Assembly: GCA_028686345.1 (NCBI GenBank)
Contig: JAQUCE010000055.1
Location: forward strand, 1 to 34,137
DNA length: 34,137 bases
Direction: 5' to 3'
DNA from: Kiritimatiellia bacterium
Lineage (GTDB): Bacteria > Verrucomicrobiota > Kiritimatiellia > RFP12 > UBA1067
Positions 7,891 through 15,369 of this stretch are shown in pieces. Made by a program: the position numbers and the translations under genes. Each line of letters opens with the position of its first letter. Within the stretch, counting starts at the first letter, position 1. The notes below the pieces were generated by a model. It did not search any database. It saw only the letters and a program-made list of their open reading frames with translations, and was not told the DNA's origin.

Positions 7891-8853
7891 GTGCGCCTTA
7901 ATGATCTGAAGCTGGTGGTTCAGGTCATTGATTTCACGCTGCCAAAAGACGTCACTGCCCCACTCAGGGTAAAGGGCGCGAAATTTGAAGTCGTTAATCT
8001 GTCGACTGCACCACGCCAAAAAGTAGATAATCCGCATGGCCCGCAGCGGCTCAATCAACCGGATTGTATGCTCTTCAAAATCCCTGAACTGGTTGTAGCC
8101 TGTTAGCAGCAGGTTCACTTCGCGCTGGCAGTTGTCAGCGTGATCCGGCAGCAGCAGCCATAGATCCTGGATTGGCGCTCCGACCATCATGTCATCAAAG
8201 TCAATCAGCATGATACCCTCGCCGGGGCGGTCCAGCAGGTTTCCGCAATGGCAGTCTCCATGGATCCTGATCAATTCAATATCGTCAAAAAGCTCTACAA
8301 TGAGATCCAATATACGCGAAGTCACATCAGCGAAGGGCTGTTGTTGTTGGGTGGTGACTAAGCCGTGGTCAAGCAGATACGCGATGTGTTCGGCGGTTGA
8401 ACTGGCGGGATGAATGTTGGTGCGCGCCTGAGCCTCACTCTGGCACCCGACTGCGTGTACCCGTCCTAGCAGGCTGCCAACTCTGATCCAGTCTTCATCG
8501 GTGTTGATTTCGAGTGGACGCCCATATCTCTTAGGGAAGATGGTGAAAAAGATGCCCTCCGACTCCTGTAGGGTTTGGCCGTTGGTCAGTTTCAAGGGTG
8601 CGATCACCGGGATTTCCGCACTGGCGCATTCGAGTACAAAATCGTGTTCATCCTGCAATGCCTGACGTGACCAGCGGCCTGGCCGATAAAACTTTGGTAT
8701 GAAGCGTTCGCCGTCAATGGACTGCACTTCGTAAACTCTATTAATATAGCTGGGCAGCGGTGTGGCCAGGCCTGTCATCTCAATGCCGAGCGCCGCTTCA
8801 ACCGCATTCAACATGGTATCAGGACGAAGGTGGTCAAAATCAGCAGCTTTCAA
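7864..8853 (-). CDS. srkA: Stress response kinase A (YihE/SrkA-type protein kinase)
   Basis: 329 residues, the same length as Escherichia coli SrkA (about 328). Family landmarks are HLRPDTML, SYINRVYEVQ, KFYRPGRWS, PVIAPL, the catalytic loop HGDCHCGN (198-205), the metal-binding IDFDD (217-221), PIQDLWLLL and IEPLRAMRIIYFLAWC. SrkA is a cytosolic Ser/Thr kinase that protects cells under envelope and oxidative stress. The start is TTG at 8853, chosen because AGGAG lies six bases upstream; the first internal ATG would remove conserved sequence. The last residues KKISACP are encoded by the dispersed GGGACAGGCACT repeat, so the native C-terminus seems to have been replaced or extended by a repeat. 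It stands alone, between repeat-rich spacers. Confidence 0.9.
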   Translation of the reverse strand: MKAADFDHLRPDTMLNAVEAALGIEMTGLATPLPSYINRVYEVQSIDGERFIPKFYRPGRWSRQALQDEHDFVLECASAEIPVIAPLKLTNGQTLQESEGIFFTIFPKRYGRPLEINTDEDWIRVGSLLGRVHAVGCQSEAQARTNIHPASSTAEHIAYLLDHGLVTTQQQQPFADVTSRILDLIVELFDDIELIRIHGDCHCGNLLDRPGEGIMLIDFDDMMVGAPIQDLWLLLPDHADNCQREVNLLLTGYNQFRDFEEHTIRLIEPLRAMRIIYFLAWCSRQINDFKFRALYPEWGSDVFWQREINDLNHQLQIIKAHLKKISACP

Positions 8854-8961
8854 AATATCTCCTCGCTTGTTTATCCTACATGGTGCAGGAGTTTAGTTGC
8901 CATTCTCTCAGTTTCGGGTGTAAAAAACAAGTATCAATTCGGGGCAGGCACTGATTTCACT

Positions 8962-8989
8962 CTTAGGGACAGGCACTATTTTCTTCAGA
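8962..8989. repeat. 28-bp GGGACAGGCACT repeat, copy 2
   Basis: CTTAGGGACAGGCACTATTTTC, near-identical to 7863-7890 and in the same orientation. Read on the minus strand it would also encode a tail ending SACP, as in srkA. Confidence 0.6.
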
Positions 8990-9015
8990 ACAGAAATGGA
9001 TATGGCTATCTTCAT

Positions 9016-9121
9016 GAGCCAAACAAAGATTATGAAACCCCGGGGTGCGCCTTTGACGAACAATCGCCCGGCGTCCGCAATTGCTTCTGAGAAGCAACCC
9101 TACACCCCGGGGCGCGCCTTT
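9016..9121. repeat. 106-bp dispersed repeat, copy B
   Basis: Gap-free counterpart of 7666-7771, exactly 1350 bases further on. It contains the GCTTCTGAGAAGC hairpin in its second half. Confidence 0.75.
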
Positions 9122-9140
9122 CATGAGCCTGGTGCAGTAT

Positions 9141-9157
9141 GCCGCTCGCAGAGCGGC
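9141..9157. repeat. GCCGCTC/GAGCGGC hairpin
   Basis: A perfect 7-bp stem with loop GCA. It is related to the 6-bp version at 7577-7591 on the other side of srkA. Confidence 0.5.
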
Positions 9158-9273
9158 ATCGGTTGACGATGCTGTGCGACGATGTTGGCGGACGATTGGG
9201 ATAAGGCGTGGGCTCGTCCACCAGCATCGTCGCCGCCATCGTAAACCAAAGGCACTGCCGATTGTCTGTAGAT

Positions 9274-9311
9274 CCGGTTTCCAACCGGACATCTCCGATT
9301 GGAAATCGGAG
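9274..9311. repeat. Pair of related hairpins in opposite orientation (REPIN-like)
   Basis: CCGGTT-TCC-AACCGG (9274-9288) is followed four bases later by CTCCGATT-GGA-AATCGGAG (9293-9311). The reverse complement of the second reads CCGATTTCCAATCGG, close to the first, so the two are inverted copies of one hairpin type. This is the layout of REP doublets mobilised by RAYT transposases. No RAYT gene is in the window. Confidence 0.55.
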
Positions 9312-9336
9312 CTGCGTTGCTCCCGCACAAAACTCG

Positions 9337-9360
9337 CGCACTGGCGCACTGGCGCACTGG
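9337..9360. repeat. Three 8-bp tandem units (CGCACTGG)
   Basis: Three exact copies of CGCACTGG followed by a decayed partial unit. There are no spacers, so it is not CRISPR. Confidence 0.7.
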
Positions 9361-9373
9361 CACACTTCTCCAA

Positions 9374-9397
9374 TCCGCGCTCGGCGCGGACTTAGTC
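9374..9397. repeat. GC-rich hairpin repeat, copy 2
   Basis: TCCGCGC-TCG-GCGCGGA then CTTAGTC; counterpart of 6748-6771. Confidence 0.6.
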
Positions 9398-9512
9398 CCT
9401 GACCAAAAAGCAAGACAAAAGCCAGGGCGAGGGCCTCCTGCACATCACACAAACTCTTTTGGTTGCCTGTCTGTATGTCGCACGCAGACAGGCGGAGACT
9501 AGCTGCTTTAGT

Positions 9513-12317
9513 TCAGTATGCCCTGATCTCAAACACACGTGCTGAGGGATGCCCGTTGGTCGCTTCAACTGTCAGCCGCAGCTTGGAGACCTTTGTCGCA
9601 TCAAAATTATGAACACAGTGACGCATGAAATTACCCTTGACCACAGCTACATCCACCCACGTGTTGTTCTTTAATATTGAGACTCTGTAATCCCTGACAC
9701 ACTCTTTCGGCACTGGCGCTGGCGGGAAGCGTGAGTTAAGTTCTGTGTCGAAGGTCAAGCGCACACTGCTTAATTCGGTTGCTTTGCCGAAATCCAGCTC
9801 GATCCACTGTGGCAGGGGCTTCTCTGGATCAGATACCCAACAGTGTTTTTGGTTCCCGACAATGCGGGCCACACCGTCAATCACACTCGCTGGAATGTAG
9901 TTCTCCTCAATGTGTATGCCCGGCTTTAAATATGCGGCGTATTGCTGCGATGGAACAGCTGTCCATGGGCCAACTAGCGAGCCGCTGTAAGCGCGTGAAC
10001 CCTCGATGCGCGGACTTTTTTTCAGCTCCCATTCAACACCGGGTGTTCCTGGTATCAGAAACCAAATAAACGGCTCTTTAACCGGCTTGTTAAAACTGAA
10101 CTTTACGTACTTTCGGCCTGGTGTCAATGTCGTCTCAGCCACAGCAAGATCCTCTTTAGCGGAGTAGTCCTTGTTTTCCGCGGAACCCCTCAAATGCGCC
10201 TTCACTTTGATCGCTTGGTCAGTGACGTTTTCAAGCAGAGCGTAAAACTCGCCGATATTTTCATCGATTCCCCGCCTGAACATTACCGCGCGGTTCATGT
10301 TTAGAGGGTGGCGTGTGGAAGTGTCTGACTGATAGCTGCTCTTATCAAACACATCATATGCGCAAACACTGGATGCTGTGAGCTTGGCAGTGCGCGCCAG
10401 ATCAGCGTGGTCTTCGTTCTTCAGTTCAGGGATGTAGCAGTCGTCCCTGAGAAGCTGCTGCTGCAAATCAGTGATATATCGCTGCGTGATTGTTCTGGGG
10501 GTGATATCTCTCTGTGAGCACATGGCTGCGGCAGTGCCGGCTGCCTGACCAAGAACCGAGAGTGTGGCCTGCACACGAACTGTTCCCAGTGCAATATGAG
10601 TGACACTGACGTGGCGTCCTGCAAACAGCAGGTTGTCAATATTGACAGAGTACAGCGATCTGAAAGGGATGCTGTAAAGCGGTACCCGGCCATCAAATTC
10701 ATAAGGGCCCTCCTTACCGGAATGAATGCCCTTGGGATTATGAACATCCAGGCTCCAGCCGCCATAACCGATGCGATCAGGAAACATCACACCTGCCTCA
10801 GCATCCTGCTGCGTCATGATGTAGTCACCAACCAGCCTACGTGTTTCGCGACGGGCATCGATGTATGGCACGTATGTCATGGCATAGTTGCGCGCGGCCT
10901 CTTTGAAACTCGAGTGTTTTTTGATCCACTCCCAGTATGCAAAGCTAATCCTGATCAACTCATCTCGGCAACGTTCCGGATCTTCCAGATCATTAAAGCT
11001 GCCCGGGTGTTCCAGCCACCACTGTCCACTCACGAAGCTGCGCGGATGTCGGTGAAACTCCTCTGGCGGCAGCAGTTTAACTGCCCAGGGCGGAGCATTG
11101 TAGTCAACCGGCCTGCCAGCGTCCTGTGCACGATACCCAAGGGCTAAATCACCCATCAGGCAGCCGCTCATTGTAATGGAATCCGCCTTCTCGGGAGCGG
11201 CGGCTTCATCAAACTCACGGCTCGCCTCACGGCCAAAACGATATTCAGCGCCGGCATAGTAGCCAACCCATCCATCCCCAGTGCAATCAACAAATAACTT
11301 TCCTGCAAAACGTTTGTGCTTTAGTGTCAGTGTGTTGACTGCGATCACTGCGCTGATGGAGTTACCATTGTTTTTTTCGGCATTGATTACACGGGTGTTA
11401 AAAAAAACGGTTAAATTCGGTTCAGCGGCAGCAAGCTCCTGATAAGCAGCGCTCATTTTATGTTGCCCCTTTTTAACCCGGATAAGATTGCCCTCCTCCA
11501 CAATGCCGGTTTCACGCGCATTGGCCTTGGAGACGCTGGCACCGTCGGTTCCAACCCCCAGTTCAATGCTAGAGTTGCCGCCAAGTACAGGACGGTCCTG
11601 AATCAGCGCGGTCTTAGCCCCCATGCGGGCTGCCGAGATAGCCGCTGAGCACCCGGCCGCGCCAGCGCCAACCACAATTACATCAAATTTACCGCCTTCG
11701 TCAACCTCAAAGGAAACACCGGTGAGGCGCGCGCGCTCTTTTTGCGTTGCGTCATGATCCTCTGGCGGCAGGTAGGCCAGGTCGGTTGTTAGTATGATGG
11801 CATCGCACCGTCCGAAAGCGCCCGACATATCCTTGAGCACAAATGAGTTCTCACCCGTGTTGAGCTGTAATTCACCGGCGCTCTCCCAACCCCATTTTTC
11901 TCTCTTGGAAGCACCCAAAATTTTAGCGCTCCTAAACCCGTTAACCTCAATCGTGAACTTGCCCGGTGAGAATTCAGGCAGCCAATCAAGGGCCCGCACC
12001 CAGACACGGTATTTGCCTGAATGCGGCACGTTGATTTTGGCCGAAGCGTCAGGGATTGGTTCGCCAACACCAACAGCGAGAAGGTAGGCGGAGCCCATTT
12101 TATGTACAAACTGCGTATCAAGCTTCCAAGCGCCGTAATCATCGAAATCCTCAGCTTCAACCCAGAGAAAACCGGGCACAACCATTTTAACTTGTTGCAT
12201 AGGTTTGCGGAAGCCGCCAACACCCTCCAGCGTTCCATCCACCGGTTTTTCAGCTAGATCAACTGCAAAACCGCAAGTTGTCATAGCCAATATCATTGCG
12301 CAGGTCATCAATTTCAT
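9513..12317 (-). CDS. Secreted FAD-dependent oxidoreductase with N-terminal and C-terminal sugar-binding-like domains
   Basis: 934 residues with a signal peptide (1-18). Residues about 45-190 form a beta-sandwich module (WVEAEDFDDYGAW, SGKYRVWVRA, GRCDAIILT) of the kind appended to carbohydrate-active proteins. The FAD domain starts at 211 with VIVVGAGAAGCSAA (dinucleotide-binding GAGAAG at 217-222), then VLGGNSS, a DCTGDGWVG loop and the C-terminal FAD segment LFAGRHVSVTHIALGT. This fits the FAD_oxidored (PF12831) family. Residues about 800-934 resemble a discoidin/F5-8C module (PQWIELDFGKATELSSVRLTFD). It is paralogous to the oxidoreductase at 15370 but carries the extra C-terminal region. 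AGGAAA precedes the ATG. Predicted to act outside the cytoplasm, probably on sugars or glycan parts; the substrate is unknown. Confidence 0.85.
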   Translation of the reverse strand: MKLMTCAMILAMTTCGFAVDLAEKPVDGTLEGVGGFRKPMQQVKMVVPGFLWVEAEDFDDYGAWKLDTQFVHKMGSAYLLAVGVGEPIPDASAKINVPHSGKYRVWVRALDWLPEFSPGKFTIEVNGFRSAKILGASKREKWGWESAGELQLNTGENSFVLKDMSGAFGRCDAIILTTDLAYLPPEDHDATQKERARLTGVSFEVDEGGKFDVIVVGAGAAGCSAAISAARMGAKTALIQDRPVLGGNSSIELGVGTDGASVSKANARETGIVEEGNLIRVKKGQHKMSAAYQELAAAEPNLTVFFNTRVINAEKNNGNSISAVIAVNTLTLKHKRFAGKLFVDCTGDGWVGYYAGAEYRFGREASREFDEAAAPEKADSITMSGCLMGDLALGYRAQDAGRPVDYNAPPWAVKLLPPEEFHRHPRSFVSGQWWLEHPGSFNDLEDPERCRDELIRISFAYWEWIKKHSSFKEAARNYAMTYVPYIDARRETRRLVGDYIMTQQDAEAGVMFPDRIGYGGWSLDVHNPKGIHSGKEGPYEFDGRVPLYSIPFRSLYSVNIDNLLFAGRHVSVTHIALGTVRVQATLSVLGQAAGTAAAMCSQRDITPRTITQRYITDLQQQLLRDDCYIPELKNEDHADLARTAKLTASSVCAYDVFDKSSYQSDTSTRHPLNMNRAVMFRRGIDENIGEFYALLENVTDQAIKVKAHLRGSAENKDYSAKEDLAVAETTLTPGRKYVKFSFNKPVKEPFIWFLIPGTPGVEWELKKSPRIEGSRAYSGSLVGPWTAVPSQQYAAYLKPGIHIEENYIPASVIDGVARIVGNQKHCWVSDPEKPLPQWIELDFGKATELSSVRLTFDTELNSRFPPAPVPKECVRDYRVSILKNNTWVDVAVVKGNFMRHCVHNFDATKVSKLRLTVEATNGHPSARVFEIRAY

Positions 12318-12472
12318 TTTTTTTCCTATTTAAGCTCGCCAACAAATTAGGCGCTATTCTTTCAACTCCTGTTGCAAAACAAACCAGAGTGTGCGGCAGA
12401 ATGTTATTACAGCCATTCACATAGAAGTATAGATAGTCGCGGCAGCCAATTCAAGCGGCAATGAAAGCCCGC

Positions 12473-12502
12473 TTGCCTCACACGCTCTTTTTCTGCTATT
12501 CT
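12473..12502 (+). promoter_or_regulatory. Possible hisC promoter
   Basis: TTGCCT (12473-12478), an 18-base spacer and TATTCT (12497-12502), 40 bases before the hisC start, in the 225-base divergent gap. Confidence 0.35.
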
Positions 12503-12542
12503 AACCCTGAAATTAATTATCAGCGAAAGGCAGGATTTTAAG

Positions 12543-13607
12543 ATGATTTGTAAGCATGTTGAGGCACTTGTGGGCTATACCCCCGGGGAGCAGCCACGGG
12601 ACAGCACGGTGATTAAACTAAATACAAACGAAAACCCATACCCGCCGTCGCCGCGGGTGGCTGAGTGTGTGGCATCGTTTAACACCGAAAAGTTGCGCCT
12701 CTACCCTGATCCTGTTTTTCTCGAGGTGCGCGAGCGCATCGCACAGATTCACGGCTGCTCTGTTACGCAGGTTTTTGTTGGCAATGGCTCGGATGAGATT
12801 CTGGCGCTCTGCACCCGCGCTTTTGTGGAGAACAACGGCAGCGTCGGCTGTTTTGATCCCTCCTACTCCCTCTATCGTGTGCTGGCCGAAATACGCGGCG
12901 TGAGCTGCAAGCCAGTGCAACTGAAGCCGGATTTCACCTGGAATATGCCGGCAGAGTATGCCGCCGATCTTTTTTTTATGACCAACCCCAACGCGCCCAC
13001 CAGCATGTTGCATGATCCTGCGCAGGTCGCCAATTTCTGTTTGTCCTTTGACGGTGTGGTGCTGGTGGATGAGGCGTATGGCGATTTCGCTGATCAGAAC
13101 TGCATGGATCTGGCGGTTGCGGCAGGCAATCGCAATACGCTGGTGATGCGCACGCTCTCCAAATCTTTTTCTCTGGCTGGCATCCGCTTTGGTTATGTGA
13201 TCGGCCCGGAAGGGTTGATCGCCGCGCTGTATAAGATCAAAGACTCCTATAACATGGATATGCTGACCCTCAAGATCGGCTTGGCCGCATTGAATGATCT
13301 GGAGTATATGCAGCGCAATGTGAGCAGGATCAAGGCTTCACGCGCGGAGATGACCGCAGCCTTGCGCGCAAGGGGATGGAAGGTCTGTGATTCGCAAACC
13401 AATTTTCTCTTTGCCCGCCCGCCGGAGGGTAAAGCGCAAGTTGTGTTTGACTATTTGAAGCAGAATAAAATCTTTGTCCGCTACTTCCCCGGCCCTATGA
13501 CAGGTGAGTATCTGCGGATTACCATCGGCACCGAGGAGCAGTGCGCTGCTTTACTGGTCGCGTTGGGGCTCTGTTTTGAGATTGACATTTACGCCCCGCT
13601 TACGTAG
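12543..13607 (+). CDS. hisC: Histidinol-phosphate aminotransferase
   Basis: 354 residues, typical for HisC, a class I/II PLP aminotransferase of the cytoplasm. It shows KLNTNENPYPPSP at the N-terminus (the family's substrate loop), GNGSDEIL (PLP phosphate contacts), FMTNPNAPTS, VDEAYGDF (PLP Asp), and the Schiff-base lysine Lys207 in RTLSKSFSLAGIRFGY. YLRITIGTEEQ near the end carries the carboxylate-binding Arg. It converts imidazole-acetol phosphate to histidinol phosphate. No other his genes are nearby; HisC-like enzymes can also transaminate aromatic amino acids, and tyrA is in the same window, but the two are not in one operon. Confidence 0.9.
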   Translation: MICKHVEALVGYTPGEQPRDSTVIKLNTNENPYPPSPRVAECVASFNTEKLRLYPDPVFLEVRERIAQIHGCSVTQVFVGNGSDEILALCTRAFVENNGSVGCFDPSYSLYRVLAEIRGVSCKPVQLKPDFTWNMPAEYAADLFFMTNPNAPTSMLHDPAQVANFCLSFDGVVLVDEAYGDFADQNCMDLAVAAGNRNTLVMRTLSKSFSLAGIRFGYVIGPEGLIAALYKIKDSYNMDMLTLKIGLAALNDLEYMQRNVSRIKASRAEMTAALRARGWKVCDSQTNFLFARPPEGKAQVVFDYLKQNKIFVRYFPGPMTGEYLRITIGTEEQCAALLVALGLCFEIDIYAPLT

Positions 13608-13662
13608 AGTCGGTTTTGACGATTGGATAACAGTGTTTTGGTAGTATAATAGGAGATGTTGT

Positions 13663-15297
13663 ATGAAAAAGCGGTATGGTTTTATCACTCTGGCGATAAT
13701 GGCTTTCGGCTTTAGCGTAGGTGCCCAGCACTTGCTGTATGACCCTTTCATCGTTGTTTCGGGAGCTTCCAATCCCACAAATGGCGAGTATCTAGTTGCA
13801 AACAGCCTTACTAACAGCGTTAATAGAGGTGTGTACGGTGGCCCGATTATCGGCTATAACACCAATGCAATGTGGACTGGCTCAACAGATCTCTTTAAGC
13901 CACAGAGCTCAGGATTGAGTTATACGGGTGGTGACAAGATCTTTGTCAGCTCAGGTGGCTCACTGGAGCTGGATCTGTCGGCTGTGGGAGATGGCACACG
14001 GTCTGTAACACGAAAAATCTATAATGGCCCAGCACTAATGTCGCACTACTTTAGTGCTTTGATGAAGGCAACAGCGGATGCAGATGGGACGGCAGTCATT
14101 CGTTTTGATGATGTCGATGGCCTTTCGCCTTCACACAGCCCTTACATGTGGGGAGTAGGCTTCGGGTTTATGAACGGCAATATTGTTCTGATCACCCGCA
14201 GCGGAGGCAATTCACGTGTAACGCACACGGTCATGTCCGACTACGTGGCAGGCGAGACCTATCTGATTGTGGTCTCCATTGATGTGGATACTAATATTGG
14301 TGGACAGTTTAATGACACTGTTTCTGTTTGGGTTAACCCTGCATTGCTCTCCAGTCGGCTGGCTGCCGGTGCTCCGACATTCAAAACGGAAATTAACACC
14401 TTGTCTAACTCTGGCGCGCTGCTGGTTGATGAGGTCGGATTTTATACCAGCGGTTTTGGCGGTGGGACTCTGAGTGTGGACGAGATCCGGATGGGGCGGC
14501 AGTGGTATGATGCTGTACCGTGGACAGTTGCATCGGATATGATTCTATATGATGATTTTCGCGTTGACGGGGGCTATATAGCCGGAGCTGAACTCAATGG
14601 GCAAAACGTGTATTGTCCCGGCTTTGCTGCGCCCTGGAGTCTTTCTACCTCGAGTTATTGGCAGCCGTACAGTGAAAACTTGACTTATACCAATAGGACA
14701 GCGGCGCTGATCAGCTCGGGTGGATCGATTCAGGTTAATATGCCGAACTCGTATGACCGTCTAATCATACGCGCCACCACCAACATAACGGTTGACAGCG
14801 TTTTATACATTTCATCTCTGATGAATTTCACTGCGGATGGTGAAGTTAATGATTTCGCGTATGCCCAACTGTATGATTCTGATGATGGTGAACAAGCAGG
14901 TGTGCAATGGGGGTTGTTTGAAGGTGAAATTGGGATTCGTTGCCGTGTTGATTCTGGCAATAATCGGTTCAGGTATGCACTCGGTGATGGAAGTTACAGG
15001 CAAGGTGAAACCTACCTTTTTGTTCTGAAAATTGAGAAGAATGTGGTCGGCTGGCAGGACCGAGTAACGGTCTATCTCAATCCAGAGAACTTGAGGTCAG
15101 AGGCGGCCAGCACGGCGGATCTTGTTACCCTCACTGGCTGTATTCTCGACTCAACCAAGCTGAACCGGTTGAAGGTGAGATCCACTTGGATTGATAATGG
15201 TCGATTTAAAGTTGACGAAATCCGGGTTGGCACCACCTGGGAGCAGGTAACTCCCTATGAGCAGGTAATTTTTGGCACCGTATTTATGGTTCAGTAA
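13663..15297 (+). CDS. Secreted protein with two tandem beta-sandwich-like repeats
   Basis: 544 residues with a signal peptide (1-21, ending VGAQ) and AGGAG just upstream of the ATG. The mature part consists of two copies of a unit of about 250 residues. Each opens with a L(L/I)LYD-x-F motif (LLYDPFIV near 25; ILYDDFRV near 293) and SGGSL/SGGSI. Each then has a GVGFGFMNGNI / GVQWGLFEGEI strand and a GETYL(I/F)V strand, and ends VDEIRMG (about 271) or VDEIRVG (about 517). The pattern suggests concanavalin-like beta-sandwiches. No catalytic motif was seen. It ends in GTVFMVQ. The family is known to me only as secreted proteins of PVC bacteria; the role is unknown, perhaps glycan binding. Confidence 0.7.
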   Translation: MKKRYGFITLAIMAFGFSVGAQHLLYDPFIVVSGASNPTNGEYLVANSLTNSVNRGVYGGPIIGYNTNAMWTGSTDLFKPQSSGLSYTGGDKIFVSSGGSLELDLSAVGDGTRSVTRKIYNGPALMSHYFSALMKATADADGTAVIRFDDVDGLSPSHSPYMWGVGFGFMNGNIVLITRSGGNSRVTHTVMSDYVAGETYLIVVSIDVDTNIGGQFNDTVSVWVNPALLSSRLAAGAPTFKTEINTLSNSGALLVDEVGFYTSGFGGGTLSVDEIRMGRQWYDAVPWTVASDMILYDDFRVDGGYIAGAELNGQNVYCPGFAAPWSLSTSSYWQPYSENLTYTNRTAALISSGGSIQVNMPNSYDRLIIRATTNITVDSVLYISSLMNFTADGEVNDFAYAQLYDSDDGEQAGVQWGLFEGEIGIRCRVDSGNNRFRYALGDGSYRQGETYLFVLKIEKNVVGWQDRVTVYLNPENLRSEAASTADLVTLTGCILDSTKLNRLKVRSTWIDNGRFKVDEIRVGTTWEQVTPYEQVIFGTVFMVQ

Positions 15298-15330
15298 CAG
15301 CTTAGTGCTGATTCATTAAACAAAAAATAA

Positions 15331-15351
15331 CGTTGCATATTTTATGCAACG
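15331..15351. promoter_or_regulatory. Hairpin in the leader of the FAD oxidoreductase operon
   Basis: A perfect 9-bp stem (CGTTGCATA/TATGCAACG) with a TTT loop. It ends 18 bases before the ATG at 15370. On the plus strand no T-run follows; an A-rich stretch precedes it (AAACAAAAAATAA), so only a minus-strand transcript would see a terminator-like T-run. It may shape mRNA stability or translation of the downstream gene, or be a weak terminator for the upstream one. Confidence 0.5.
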
Positions 15352-15369
15352 CTAAGGGAAAAGATATTT

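Larger units (their letters stand above)
8854..9512. other. 659-base non-coding, repeat-rich spacer (right flank of srkA)
   Basis: I see no gene here. It holds a GGGACAGGCACT repeat (8962-8989), the 106-bp repeat copy B (9016-9121), a GCCGCTC hairpin (9141-9157), a pair of inverted related hairpins (9274-9311), three 8-bp tandem units (9337-9360) and a GC hairpin (9374-9397). The open frames across this stretch are translations of repeats. Confidence 0.7.

Noticed and set aside
9337..9360. CRISPR-like array
   Set aside because: The units are only 8 bp and directly adjacent, with no spacers and no cas genes nearby.
8963..9373. 136-codon open frame on the minus strand next to srkA
   Set aside because: It lies entirely in repeat sequence (106-bp repeat, hairpins, 8-bp tandem units), and has no ribosome site or domain.
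13645..13650. TATAAT as a -10 box for the gene at 13663
   Set aside because: It abuts the AGGAG ribosome site, so transcription from it would start too late to include that site. The -35 match is poor at the required spacing.
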